Origin: an uncultured bacterium
Lineage (GTDB): Bacteria; Verrucomicrobiota; Kiritimatiellia; RFP12; CAIWXQ01
Assembly: GCA_903861045.1 (NCBI GenBank)
Contig: CAIOST010000120.1
Span: forward strand, 1-55,796
DNA: 55,796 nt
Direction: 5' to 3'
The notes below the pieces were generated by a model that did no database searches, was not told where the DNA came from, and saw nothing but the letters and a program-made list of their open reading frames with translations. How positions within the stretch are numbered: position 1 is the first letter of the stretch; every line of letters begins with the position of its first letter. The position numbers were made by a program, and so were the translations under genes. Of the stretch, positions 26,656-35,983 are shown piece by piece.

Positions 26656-26657
26656 GA

Positions 26658-28559
26658 TTAGCCCCTTTTCACCGCGTGGAATTTGCAAATGTCTACGCAC
26701 GAACCGCATTTAATGCAGCGGTTGGCATCAATCACATGCCGCTTTTTGGTTTCGCCGCTGATGCAGGCCACCGGACAGACCTTGCGGCAGGCGCCACAGC
26801 CGACGCAGAGTTCCGCGTCGATGCTGTAGTTCAGCAGCTTGGCACACGCCCCGGCCGGGCACTTTTTCTCGCGAATGTGGGCGTCGTACTCCGCACGGAA
26901 ATGCTTGATCGTGCTGATGACCGGGTTCGGACAGGCCTGGCCCAGGCCGCAGAGGGAGGTCTTCTTCACGACCTCCGCCAGACGCAAGAGCTTGTCGACA
27001 TCGCCTTCCACGCCCTGGCCCTCGGTCAGCCGTGTGAGAATCTCCAGCATGCGCTTGGTGCCTTCGCGGCAGGGCGTACACTTGCCGCACGATTCATCCT
27101 GTGTAAACTCCAGGAAGAAGCGCGCCACATTGACCATGCAGGAGCCCTCGTCCATGACGATCATGCCGCCGGAACCCATGATGCTGCCGGCCGCCATGAG
27201 CGTATCGTAGTCGATCGGCGTGTCGAGCATGCTTTCCGGCAGGCAGCCGCCCGCCGGGCCACCGGTTTGGACGGCTTTGAGCTTCTTGCCGCCCTTGATG
27301 CCGCCGCCCACGCCATAGACCACGTCGCGCAGCGTGGTGCCCATGGGGATTTCCAGCAATCCCGTGTTCTCGATATCGCCAGCCAGAGCAAATACCTTGG
27401 TCCCCTTGCTCTTGGCTGTGCCGATGGATGCCATGAAGTCCCCGCCATCGAGGATGACGACCGGGACGTTGGCCAGCGTTTCCACATTGTTGATGACCGT
27501 GGGTTTGCCCCAGAGGCCGCGGGTGGCCGGGTAGGGGGGGCGCGGACGCGGCATGCCGCGCACGCCTTCGATGGAGTGCATCAGCGCCGTTTCCTCGCCG
27601 CAGACAAAGGCACCGGCTCCCAGACGGATTTCGACGTCAAAGGAGAAGTCCGAGCCGAGAATCATTTTGCCTAGCAGGCCGGCCTTGCGTGCCGCTTCAA
27701 TCGCGATTTCCAGGCGCTCGACCGCCAGCGGATACTCCGCGCGGATATAGAAATATCCCTTGGAAGCGCCGATGGCGTAGCCGGCAATCAAGAGACCCTC
27801 CAACACGGTGTGCGGATCGCCCTCGATGTTGCTGCGATCCATGAAGGCGCCGGGGTCGCCTTCATCGGCGTTGCAGATCATGTACTTCTGGTCGGCCTTG
27901 ACCTGTAGCGCCAGGCCCCACTTGATGCCCGTGGAGAAGCCGCCGCCGCCGCGGCCGCGCAATCCCGATTTCTTCATTTCATCGACCACACCCTGCGGCG
28001 AGTCGCCTTGCAGGACCTTGGCCAAGGCTTCGTAGCCGCGCACAGCCAGATACTCGTCGAGGCTTTCCGGGTCAATCACGCCGCAGTTACGCAACGCCAT
28101 GCGCGTCTGATGGCTGAAGTACGCGGCATCGCCGAAGACCGGGAGAAAGCGGTTGGTAACCGGGCCGTCGGCCCACAAGGGCGCCGGCCGCCCCTGATCC
28201 GTGGATGGCAGTCGGAACTGCTCCGCCACACGGCCGCCCAGAATATGGGTCTGGAAAATTTCCTCGGCGGTTTGTGCGGTGACGGAGACATACTTGACGG
28301 GCATCTCCTGGCCGGTATAGACCGTCACGATCGGCTCCGAGCCGCACTTCCCCGTACACCCCACACGACTGAGGTCGATGTCGGTCTTCCCGGAGGCGCC
28401 CAGCAGGGCACGGAACTTCTCGAAGACCTCATTAGCGCCGGCGGCATTTTCGCACGTGGCCGAACCCACGGTGATGCGCAGCCGTTTCTGGAACTTCCCT
28501 TCGGTCAGGCGCTGAATCGCCGCCTGCCGCATGTCGCCAATTTTTTCCAAAGGTTTCAT
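26658..28559 (-). CDS. hydB: [FeFe] hydrogenase flavin subunit HydB (NuoF-like)
   Basis: The 633-residue NAD(H)- and FMN-binding subunit. An N-terminal thioredoxin-like 2Fe-2S domain (C-x-N-A start, then DLSRVGCTGKCG) is followed by the NuoF core with GLRGRGGGGFSTGIKWG (FMN/NADH site), NADEGDPGAFMDRS and an SLBB domain. Next come the 4Fe-4S motif ESCGKCTPCREG and a C-terminal two-cluster ferredoxin (CVGCGACRKVCPVAC and CIKCGSCVDICKF). ATG 28559 follows AAGGA. It is the promoter-proximal gene of the hyd operon; a Rex-type operator lies 114 bases upstream (28673-28690). The HydB subunit with extra ferredoxin domains is the form found in electron-bifurcating hydrogenases that couple NADH and ferredoxin. 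Confidence 0.95.
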   Translation of the reverse strand: MKPLEKIGDMRQAAIQRLTEGKFQKRLRITVGSATCENAAGANEVFEKFRALLGASGKTDIDLSRVGCTGKCGSEPIVTVYTGQEMPVKYVSVTAQTAEEIFQTHILGGRVAEQFRLPSTDQGRPAPLWADGPVTNRFLPVFGDAAYFSHQTRMALRNCGVIDPESLDEYLAVRGYEALAKVLQGDSPQGVVDEMKKSGLRGRGGGGFSTGIKWGLALQVKADQKYMICNADEGDPGAFMDRSNIEGDPHTVLEGLLIAGYAIGASKGYFYIRAEYPLAVERLEIAIEAARKAGLLGKMILGSDFSFDVEIRLGAGAFVCGEETALMHSIEGVRGMPRPRPPYPATRGLWGKPTVINNVETLANVPVVILDGGDFMASIGTAKSKGTKVFALAGDIENTGLLEIPMGTTLRDVVYGVGGGIKGGKKLKAVQTGGPAGGCLPESMLDTPIDYDTLMAAGSIMGSGGMIVMDEGSCMVNVARFFLEFTQDESCGKCTPCREGTKRMLEILTRLTEGQGVEGDVDKLLRLAEVVKKTSLCGLGQACPNPVISTIKHFRAEYDAHIREKKCPAGACAKLLNYSIDAELCVGCGACRKVCPVACISGETKKRHVIDANRCIKCGSCVDICKFHAVKRG

Positions 28560-28672
28560 ACGCGTCCTTGGTAGCAGAGCCATTGTCCGGATCACACTGC
28601 AAGTTGTGCTAGCACCTGGCTAGCGGCACCCCATCAGAGTAGGCGAAGGGGGGAGGGGTTTGCAAGAAGTTA

Positions 28673-28690
28673 TTGTGAGATTAGTCACGA
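28673..28690. promoter_or_regulatory. Rex-type operator, hyd-proximal
   Basis: TTGTGA-GATTAG-TCACGA matches the Rex operator TTGTGA-N6-TCACAA at 11 of 12 half-site positions. It lies between AT-rich promoter-like DNA (ATTATA at 28716-28721 gives TATAAT on the minus strand) and hydB, so binding here would block hyd transcription. Confidence 0.75.
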
Positions 28691-28739
28691 TTTGTAGTGT
28701 AGTAAGACGAGTGCAATTATAATTCAATTTTGTATTTAG

Positions 28740-28787
28740 TTGATTATAAACTATTTGCAATTATTTTTATTGTTCTATCTAGGCACA
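28740..28787. promoter_or_regulatory. Conserved two-box module shared with the rex copy 2 promoter
   Basis: TTGATTATAA (28740-28749), 22 bases, then GTTCTATCTAGGCACA (28772-28787). The same two boxes at the same 22-base distance occur at 47136-47183 (TTGACTATAA and GTTCTACCAAGGCACA). The flanking Rex-type operators keep the same distances. The boxes may be promoter elements or an activator site; they do not fit a standard sigma-70 pair, and the GGCACA lacks the -12 GC of sigma-54. Confidence 0.65.
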
Positions 28788-28809
28788 ATTACTTTTTTGA
28801 ATAATCTTA

Positions 28810-28827
28810 TTGCGAGTGTAATCACAA
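28810..28827. promoter_or_regulatory. Rex-type operator, fdh-proximal
   Basis: TTGCGA-GTGTAA-TCACAA matches the Rex consensus at 11 of 12 half-site positions. It lies on the plus-strand side of the divergent promoter region, upstream of the CBS-nuoEF-fdhA operon, and 23 bases after the shared two-box module. Confidence 0.75.
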
Positions 28828-28830
28828 GCA

Positions 28831-29165
28831 AGCGGTTTTGTTTGTTGGTGAAGGTCAGGTGGTCGTGCGCATGATGTGGCGCTAGGGAGTAGGCGGATTG
28901 CGCGGACTATTTATTAGGACTGGCAAGCCCAGCCATGCGCGTGATCCGCGAAGATCCGTACCTCGGATTAGGGCTTGCATTCCGAAGCGACGATTGCTAT
29001 TTTTTTTATTGATTTTCGTTGATTTGTGTCTTTTGGGATGCAGGCAGGAGAAGCTTGGTCCGCAGATAGCACCGGCCTGCTGGCGTGGCGGTTGGTGGCG
29101 GAAATCTGAATTCCGTCGGCGCATACGCTGGTTGTGGTAGGTACAACAAAAGTAAGGAGCGGCAT
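28831..29165. other. Long leader region upstream of the CBS-fdh operon
   Basis: These 335 bases between the Rex-type operator and the first gene hold no convincing ORF. A T-rich stretch at about 28988-29035 (TTTTTTTTATTG, then TTTGTGTCTTTTGGG) resembles the inverse of the CACAAAAG-type intergenic repeats seen elsewhere in the window. I see no recognisable riboswitch. Confidence 0.4.
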
Positions 29166-29603
29166 ATGAAAACAGTTGCAGAGATCCTGGCTAGTAAGGG
29201 CGGAGCGATCTATTCCATTGCCCCTACGGCTATGATGTACGATGCCATCGTTGAGATGGATGCCAAAAATGTGGGCGCGCTGATGGTCATCAGCGACGGG
29301 AAGTTGGTGGGGGTGATCTCGGAGCGAGATTACCTGCGCAAAGTGGCGTTGCACGGCAAGACCTCCAAGACCTTGCCGGTGGCAGAGATCATGACACGAG
29401 CCGTGGTGCATGTTAAACCGTCATGCATGATTACGGAGGCTTTGGGCCTGATGACCGAGAAAAGGATTCGCCATTTGCCAGTCATGGATGACGGCAGGTT
29501 GTGTGGTGTGGTTTCGGTGGGTGATCTGGTCAAGGGGGTCATTGACGATCAGAATTTCACCATTCATAAGTTGGAATATTACATCACGAACGAGAACGGC
29601 TGA
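29166..29603 (+). CDS. Two-CBS-domain protein
   Basis: A 145-residue stand-alone CBS pair, a fold that usually binds AMP, ATP or SAM and senses energy state. The first CBS covers about residues 1-60 (KNVGALMVISDGKLVGVISERDYLRKV) and the second about 75-135 (LMTEKRIRHLPVMDDGRLCGVVSVGDLVKG); the two longer runs are quoted only to mark the repeated VGVxSxRD-like ends. ATG 29166 follows AAGGAG. It is the first gene of the formate dehydrogenase operon, so it may tune that enzyme by nucleotide binding; this is inference from position. Confidence 0.85.
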   Translation: MKTVAEILASKGGAIYSIAPTAMMYDAIVEMDAKNVGALMVISDGKLVGVISERDYLRKVALHGKTSKTLPVAEIMTRAVVHVKPSCMITEALGLMTEKRIRHLPVMDDGRLCGVVSVGDLVKGVIDDQNFTIHKLEYYITNENG

Positions 29604-29686
29604 TCGGCGACGGCACCCGTGAACCCGGTGGTGGGGCCGTGCGGGTGGCTTTGGAGCTGTCGCGGTAGAACGAAACAGGAGTGCGC

Positions 29687-32104
29687 ATGTCGTCACAAAT
29701 ATCTTGTTGTTGTGGTTCCGGCGGGGTTGAAGACTGCTTTGTCACGGAATTGAGAAAACTAGCGGGGACACGGGGCGCGCTGGTGACCGCGCTGCAGTTG
29801 GCACAGCGGTTGTATGGCTATGTTTCGCCGGAAGCCATGCAGGCGATTAGCACTACGCTGAATGAGCCGATGAGCAATGTGTATGGCGTGGTGACCTTCT
29901 ATTCCTTTTTCTCCCTGAAACCGCGAGGCCGGTATTTGGTGCGGATTTGCTTGGGCACGGCTTGCTACGTGCTGGGTGCTAATGAGGTGCTGGACGCGTT
30001 TCGTAAGGAGCTGGGGATCGCGGTGGGTGAAACCACGGCCGACAAGCTGTTCACGCTGGAGGCGGGCCGTTGCTTCGGCGCGTGCGGGCTGGCGCCCGTC
30101 ATCATGGTTAATGATGTGGTGCACCAGCGTGTGACCGTTAAAGAGGTCAAGGGTATCCTGGATGCGTACCGGGCCGAAGCGGCCAGTCAGGCGTCTGATG
30201 CGACGCCCGTGAGTGCCACGGCCACGACCCAGACGGCACCTGCGGAGATTCCGCCGATCACGAGTGTGGCGGCGCTCTATGCGATGGCGGCAGACATCCA
30301 GAAAAATGAAGCGGCCCTGAAGCTGACCGATAAGGAAGCGGTGCTGGTATGCGCGGGCGGCGGGTGTATCGCGGGCGGGGCGCTGAAGATTGTGGCAGCC
30401 TTGGAACTGGGGCTGCAGGCACATGGGCTGGCCGAACGCGTGCGTATCGTTCAAACCGGTTGTCTTGGACCGTGCAGCGGTGGGCCGGTCATCGTCATGG
30501 GGCGGGACAAGACGTTCTATCAGCATGTGACGGTGGCTGACGTGGAGGAGATTGTCACCGCGCACCTGTTGGGCGGAAAGGTCGTGGAGCGCCTCACCTG
30601 GAAAGAGGGCGGGGTGCCGGTGCCCGTGATGACCGACTTGAATTTCTTTAAGCGGCAAACCAAGATTGTGCTGCGCAACTGCGGCATTGTGGACCCCACC
30701 CGGCTGACAGATTATTTGGCGCGCGATGGGTTTCAGGCGTTGGCCAAGGCGTTGGGGTCGATGACGCCGGAGCAGGTGCTGCGCGAGGTGGAGATCTCGG
30801 CGTTGCGCGGGCGTGGGGGCGCCGGGTTTCCCACGTATTTGAAGTGGACGCTCACGCGCGCCAGTGTGAGCGACACGAAATACATCCTTTGTAATGCGGA
30901 CGAGGGCGATCCTGGCGCGTATATGGATCGATCCGTGCTGGAAGGCGACCCCTTCAGCTTGATCGAGGGGATGGCCATTGGTGCGTATGTGATCGGTGCG
31001 CGTCAGGGCTACATCTATGTCCGCGCGGAGTATCCTTTAGCGGTGGAACGTTTGGAGATCGCGCTGGCCAAAGCGCGGCAAGCCGGCTTGCTCGGCCAGA
31101 ATATCATGGGCACCGACTTCTGCTTTGATCTTGAGATCCGCATGGGGTCCGGTGCCTTCGTGTGCGGGGAAGAGACGGCGCTGATCAATTCGATTGAAGG
31201 GAAGCGCGGCGAGCCGCGGCCGCGGCCACCGTTCCCCGCCGCTAAGGGGCTCTGGCAGCGTCCTTCCTCCCTGAACAATGTCGAAACCTTCGCTAACATT
31301 CCGGCGATTGTGTTGCAGGGCGGACAGTGGTTTGCGTCCTACGGGATTGACAATAACCGCGGTACCAAGGTCTTTGCCTTGGCGGGTGCGATCGTGAACT
31401 CCGGCTTGGTCGAGGTGCCGATCGGCACGACGCTGCGCGAGGTGGTTTTTAGCGTGGGCGGTGGGATTCCGAACGGGAAGGAATTTAAGGCGGCGCAAAT
31501 GGGTGGTCCTTCGGGCGGCTGCGTCACGCGTAAAGATCTGGATACCTCGTTGGATTATGAGTCGTTGCAGAAGCTCGGTGCGATTATGGGCTCGGGTGGG
31601 CTGATCGTCATGGATGAGACGGCCTGCATGGTGGACGTGGCGCGCTTCTTCCTGGAGTTCACGCAGGAAGAGTCGTGCGGTAAGTGCGTGCCGTGCCGGG
31701 AAGGGTCCCGACGGATGTTGGATATCCTCGAGCGGATTTGCCATGGCAAGGGGGAAGAGGGCGATATTGAGCAACTCCAGAGTCTGGGCGAGAACATCAA
31801 GAATGCATCGTTGTGCGGGCTGGGGCAGACCGCCCCGAACCCCGTGCTCAGCACGATCGCCAACTTCCGCGACGAATACGAGGAGCACATCCGCGAGCGG
31901 AAGTGTCGCGCGCACGTGTGCACGGCCTTAAAGCGCTATACGATCAATGCCCTGTGTGTCGGGTGCACGGCTTGTGCGAAGGCCTGCCCGGTAGCCTGTA
32001 TCACCGGCGTGAAAAAGGCACCCCATCAGATTGATCAGAAACAGTGCATCAAGTGCGGCAAATGCCATTCTGTTTGTAAGTTTAAGGCGATTGATCTTGG
32101 CTAA
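29687..32104 (+). CDS. NuoE-NuoF fusion diaphorase subunit for formate dehydrogenase
   Basis: An 805-residue fusion that would pass electrons between formate dehydrogenase and NAD (and possibly ferredoxin). Residues 1-165 are a NuoE-like 2Fe-2S domain (Cys 88, 93, 129, 133). After a Thr/Ala-rich linker comes a second thioredoxin-like 2Fe-2S domain (about 215-300; VCAGGGCIAGG, QTGCLGPCSGG). Then the NuoF core with GRGGAGFPTYLKW and NADEGDPGAYMDRS, the cluster motif ESCGKCVPCREG, and a C-terminal two-cluster ferredoxin (CVGCTACAKACPVAC, CIKCGKCHSVCKF). ATG 29687 follows CAGGAG; a GTG at 29681 is less likely. It is equivalent to hydC plus hydB in one chain and precedes fdhA by 67 bases. Confidence 0.9.
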   Translation: MSSQISCCCGSGGVEDCFVTELRKLAGTRGALVTALQLAQRLYGYVSPEAMQAISTTLNEPMSNVYGVVTFYSFFSLKPRGRYLVRICLGTACYVLGANEVLDAFRKELGIAVGETTADKLFTLEAGRCFGACGLAPVIMVNDVVHQRVTVKEVKGILDAYRAEAASQASDATPVSATATTQTAPAEIPPITSVAALYAMAADIQKNEAALKLTDKEAVLVCAGGGCIAGGALKIVAALELGLQAHGLAERVRIVQTGCLGPCSGGPVIVMGRDKTFYQHVTVADVEEIVTAHLLGGKVVERLTWKEGGVPVPVMTDLNFFKRQTKIVLRNCGIVDPTRLTDYLARDGFQALAKALGSMTPEQVLREVEISALRGRGGAGFPTYLKWTLTRASVSDTKYILCNADEGDPGAYMDRSVLEGDPFSLIEGMAIGAYVIGARQGYIYVRAEYPLAVERLEIALAKARQAGLLGQNIMGTDFCFDLEIRMGSGAFVCGEETALINSIEGKRGEPRPRPPFPAAKGLWQRPSSLNNVETFANIPAIVLQGGQWFASYGIDNNRGTKVFALAGAIVNSGLVEVPIGTTLREVVFSVGGGIPNGKEFKAAQMGGPSGGCVTRKDLDTSLDYESLQKLGAIMGSGGLIVMDETACMVDVARFFLEFTQEESCGKCVPCREGSRRMLDILERICHGKGEEGDIEQLQSLGENIKNASLCGLGQTAPNPVLSTIANFRDEYEEHIRERKCRAHVCTALKRYTINALCVGCTACAKACPVACITGVKKAPHQIDQKQCIKCGKCHSVCKFKAIDLG

Positions 32105-32171
32105 GGTGCGGGGCGGGCGGGGGCATACTCCGCGATGCCGACAGTGGACGTGATAAGCGAAGGAAAGCGAT

Positions 32172-34913
32172 ATGCAAATTACCATTGACGGGAAAAGGTG
32201 CGAGGCCAGCCCCGGGCAGACGGTGTTGGCGGTGGCACGGGCGCACGGCTTTTATGTGCCGACCTTGTGTTATCATGCCAAGACCGGCAAGGCCGGTAAG
32301 TGCCGGGCCTGCGTAGCGGAAATTGCGGGGATGCGTGGCCTTCAGACGACCTGCACGGTGGAAGTCAAGGACGGCATGGTGGTACGGCTGGATAGCGAAA
32401 AGGTCCGCAAGGCGCAGCGACTGGTAGTGGACCTTTTGCTCTCGTCGGGCCGGCACGACTGCTTGAGCTGTGAGAAGAATGGCGAGTGCGAATTGCAGGC
32501 GGCGGCTTACTATCTGGGTGTGAAGAAGCCGAGCTTTGCGGTGGCTAATGATGAGGCGGCGAAGTTTGATGATACCTCGCGCTTCGTGGTGCGGGACGAT
32601 GCCAAGTGCATCAAATGCGGACGCTGCGTGGCGGGATGTAAGAACACGGTCTGCAACGATGTGCTGGACTTTGGGTTTCGCAGTGGGCGGACGAAGGTCA
32701 TTTGCGACCATGACCAGCCTATGGGCGCCTCCACCTGTGTGCAATGCGGTGAGTGCGTGCAGTTGTGCCCTGTGGGTGCGTTGGTGGACAAGAAGGCCGT
32801 CGGGCAGGGGCGCGTGTGGGATCTGGCTAAGGTCAACACCACCTGTCCCTATTGCGGCGTGGGTTGTCAGGTAACCATGCATGTGGATCGTCCCCGCAAT
32901 CGGATTGTGAAGGTCACGGGGCGCGAATGCGCACCGAACGAGGGCATGCTGTGTGTCAAGGGGCGCTATGGCTATGATTTCCCGTCCCATCCGGAACGGC
33001 TGAAGTACCCGATGATCAAGCGCGACGGCGTACACGTGCGGGTCTCCTGGGATGAGGCGCTGGACTATACGGCCGACCGGATCCGCACGATTGTCGGCCA
33101 GCACGGCCCGGATGTTTTTTCGGCTTTTGGTTCCGGCCGGATTACCAATGAAAACAACTACGCGCTCGCCAAGTTTACGCGCGCGGTCATACATACGAAC
33201 AACATAGACCATTGTGCTCGAACGTGACACGCTCCTACAGTGGCCGGTCTGGCTGCTTCGTTCGGGTCGGGTGCGATGACCAATTCCATCAAGGAGATCG
33301 GTGACGCGGAGGTGTTGTTCGTAATCGGTTCGAACACCACCGAGGCGCATCCAGTCATCAGTTATTTTATGAAGCGGGCGGTGAAGAAGGGCGGCACGCT
33401 GATCGTGAATGACCCGCGTAAGATTGATCTTACGCGCTGGGCGCAGATGCATGTGCAGCATCGGGTGGGATCCGACGTGGCCTACCTGAATGCTCTGATT
33501 CACGAAATCTTCGCCAATGGCTGGGAAAATCGGGAATTCCTCGCGAACCATACTGAAAATCCTGAGGCGATACGCGAATGGGTCAAGCCGTATACACCCG
33601 AGATGGCTGAGGGGATTTGCGGGGTTCCGGCCGCGACCATTCGCCAGGTGGCGAAAATTCTCGGCACGGCCAAGTCGGTTAGCGTTTGCTATACGCTGGG
33701 GATCACGGAGCACATCTGCGGCACGGACAATGTTAAGACCATTGCCAATCTGCAGATGGTGCTGGGTAATCTGGGCAAGTACGGGGCCGGGGTCAACCCA
33801 TTGCGCGGGCAGAACAACGTGCAGGGGGCCTGCGACATGGGCGCGCTGCCCAATGTCTACCACAACTATCAGGCGGTAGATAATCCGGCCACGATCAAAA
33901 AGTATGAGGAGGCTTGGGGCGTCACCGGCTTGTCGGGGAAGGTGGGCTACAAGATGCCGACCATGCTCCGTAAAGCGCATGATGGCGGGACCCGGATCTT
34001 GTATTGCGTGGGCGACAATACCGTGCAGACGGAACCGCACATGGCGCACACGATCAAGGAGATTCAGGCGCTGGAGTTCTTTATTGTCTGTGACATTTTC
34101 CCGAACATCACCACGCCGTATGCGGATGTGATCTTCCCGGATACGTGCTGGGGCGAGGAGGATGGCACGTACTCCAACACCGAGCGGCGGGTGCAGCGGG
34201 TACGCGCCGCGCTGCAGGCGCCGGGCGAGGCGCGCTCGCATTGGTGGGTGCTGCAAGAACTCGGCAAGCGGCTGGGCTATGACATGGGCTTCACCACGGC
34301 GGAATCCGTATGGGAAGACATGCGCAAGACGGCCACCAGTTATGCGGGCATAACCTATGAGCGCATTGAGCAGCTCGGGCTGCAGTGGCCCTGCCCGACG
34401 CTCACGCATCCGGGCACGGGGTTCCTGCACAAGGACGGGAACTTTACCCGCGGCAAGGGGTTGTTCCACAAGATCGAGTATATTCCGCCGGCGGAACAGG
34501 CCGATGGGCAATACCCGTTCATCCTTTCGACCGGCCGCCGCTTGTGGCACTACCATACAGGCACCCAGACCCGCAACTCGGAGGGGTTGTCGGACCTCTT
34601 TCCTGAAGAACTGCTGGAGCTCAGTCCGGTGGATGCGGCGCGCCTCGGTATTAAGACCGGCGATTGGGTGGCGGCGAGTAGCCGCCGGGGACGGATTGAA
34701 CTGCGCGCGTGGGTGACGGAGCGTTCGCCGGCAGGCGTCTGCTGGTGTGCCTTCCATTTCCACGAGGCCTGCGCCAATGTCCTCACGAACGATGCCTTTG
34801 ATTCGGTGACGGAAACGGCGGAATACAAAGTCTGCGCCATCCGCGTCGAAAAGCTCGCGGATGGGGAGCTCAATACCGCGGCGGGGAGTATGAAGCGTCA
34901 GGCACGTCCCTGA
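32172..34913 (+). CDS. fdhA: Selenocysteine-containing formate dehydrogenase alpha subunit (TGA read as Sec)
   Basis: One 913-residue protein; TGA at 33225-33227 is residue 352 and should be read as selenocysteine. The context IDHCART-U-HAPTVAGL aligns with the Cys of the decayed copy at 6352. It oxidises formate to CO2, or runs in reverse, at a Mo/W-bis-MGD centre with Sec as metal ligand. Domains: 2Fe-2S (residues 30-65; CYHAKTGKAGKCRAC), His-Cys cluster (HDCLSCEKNGECELQ), two 4Fe-4S clusters (CIKCGRCVAGC, CVQCGECVQLCPVGA), CPYCGVGC at about 225, then the catalytic and MGD domains (GQNNVQGACDMG; FHFHEACANVLT near the end). ATG 32172 follows GAAGGA. Ordinary gene callers will split it at the TGA. 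Metal choice (Mo or W) is not decided; modABC lies downstream. Confidence 0.94.
33225..33257 (+). promoter_or_regulatory. Bacterial SECIS element after the Sec codon
   Basis: Eleven bases after the TGA, AGTGGCC (33239-33245) pairs with GGCTGCT (33251-33257), including two G-U pairs, around a GGTCT loop (33246-33250). Size, distance and the GGUCU apical loop match the E. coli fdhF SECIS bound by SelB. Confidence 0.85.
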
Positions 34914-34938
34914 GTACCGCGTAGAAGGAGACAAAACG

Positions 34939-35391
34939 ATGAGCATTTCGATTAAGGAAATCCTGCAGAGTGCCATAGGTCGCGAAGAAGCGGCCTATGT
35001 TTTCTATTTGCAGATTGCCGAACGCAGCGGCAACGCCTATATCCGGCAACTGTTTACCCAGTTGGCCTCCGATGAACTGGGGCATAAGGCCTTCTTAAGC
35101 GGTTGTTTGGCGGATCCGAATCTGCTCACGAAGCTACCGGTTCCGCCGGACTTTCAGGTGGCGGAGGCCACGGAACGTCCGGAGGCGGGGGCCGCCTTGC
35201 GACCGGCGGACGTGATCGCGCTGGCCATGAAGCGGGAACAGGATGCAGTGGAGCACTATCGCCGTTTGGCGGCCATGGCCACCGTCGTGGATTATCGACA
35301 GGCCTTCGAAGGGTTGGCGGCGATGGAGCTGAACCACAAGGGCAAGTTGGAATCAGCGTTTGTTAATATCGGCTATCCGGAAGCGTTCTGA
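34939..35391 (+). CDS. Ferritin-like / rubrerythrin-type diiron protein
   Basis: A 150-residue four-helix protein with the spaced Glu/His pattern of the ferritin-like superfamily: GREEAAYVFYLQIAE, LASDELGHKAF, MKREQDAVEHYRRLA and LAAMELNHKGKLE, each giving a candidate iron ligand on one helix. No rubredoxin tail is present. ATG 34939 follows AAGGAG, 25 bases after fdhA, so it is probably co-transcribed. It may remove peroxide or oxygen and protect the selenoenzyme, or store iron; function is inferred. Confidence 0.75.
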   Translation: MSISIKEILQSAIGREEAAYVFYLQIAERSGNAYIRQLFTQLASDELGHKAFLSGCLADPNLLTKLPVPPDFQVAEATERPEAGAALRPADVIALAMKREQDAVEHYRRLAAMATVVDYRQAFEGLAAMELNHKGKLESAFVNIGYPEAF

Positions 35392-35771
35392 CCGGCTTGT
35401 GATTGTAGTTCGTGGGCTTCGTGGTGGAAACGGATCGCTTGCGCTTTTCCACGAACCAGAATCGCACCCGGTCGGTTGGACCGTGGTACTTTAGTGTGGA
35501 CATGGAAAAGGTGCTTTGATAAAAGTCTTGCCCTTGAGCGCGGCTGGTATGGTACCTGCCGCATGTTGTCGGGGTCTTCCCGGAAAACAACGATAGGATT
35601 TACGCGAGAGGTAACTTTCGTGTCGAGGTGAGGCCGGTCTGGTCGCATTTTCGGCATGCTGTTGGGTAATAAGGCCATGCATCGTTTTCTCATAGCCGCA
35701 CGGTGTCATGGCGACCTGACTGCATGCTTTTCATTGGAACGTCTTTCTTGGCCGTCTGGCAGCCCTGCCGT
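35392..35771. other. Intergenic region before tRNA-Sec, with a CCACGAA-type repeat
   Basis: No gene is supported in these 380 bases. TTCGTGGGCTTCGTGG (within 35409-35430) is the inverse of the CCACGAAG repeats near 55708, and TTTCCACGAA follows about 20 bases later, so the two can form an imperfect hairpin. A promoter for tRNA-Sec should lie here, but I cannot assign one. Confidence 0.45.
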
Positions 35772-35866
35772 GGAGAAGAAGGAACTGGTGTTCCATCTGG
35801 TCTTCAAAACCAGAACCGGACGGATAATACCGTCCGTGGCAGGTTCGATTCCTGCCTTCTCTGCCA
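35772..35866 (+). tRNA. selC: tRNA-Sec (anticodon TCA)
   Basis: A 95-base selenocysteine tRNA including an encoded CCA. The acceptor GGAGAAG pairs with CTTCTCT; the D arm is GGAAC-TGGT-GTTCC; the anticodon loop CTTCAAA gives TCA; the long variable arm CGGACGG/CCGTCCG is typical of tRNA-Sec; the T arm is GCAGG-TTCGATT-CCTGC. The length equals that of E. coli selC. It lies 117 bases before selA. Confidence 0.95.
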
Positions 35867-35983
35867 TTAGCCGCATGGTCGGTGCGGTCTTGTGCCCTAG
35901 ACGAGGCCAATCCGGTATCTTGAGCATTTCTTTCAGGCCGCTCAATTTTCTCCCACTATTGGGGTGCCTCGCCGGAGGGCGCC

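Noticed and set aside
28740-28800. Sigma-54 promoter suggested by GGCACA
   Set aside because: The -24 part fits, but the GC expected at -12 is TT in both copies of the module.
33228-34913. Separate gene starting after the TGA in fdhA
   Set aside because: The frame is continuous with the upstream part, lacks its own ribosome site, and the protein begins in the middle of the catalytic domain.
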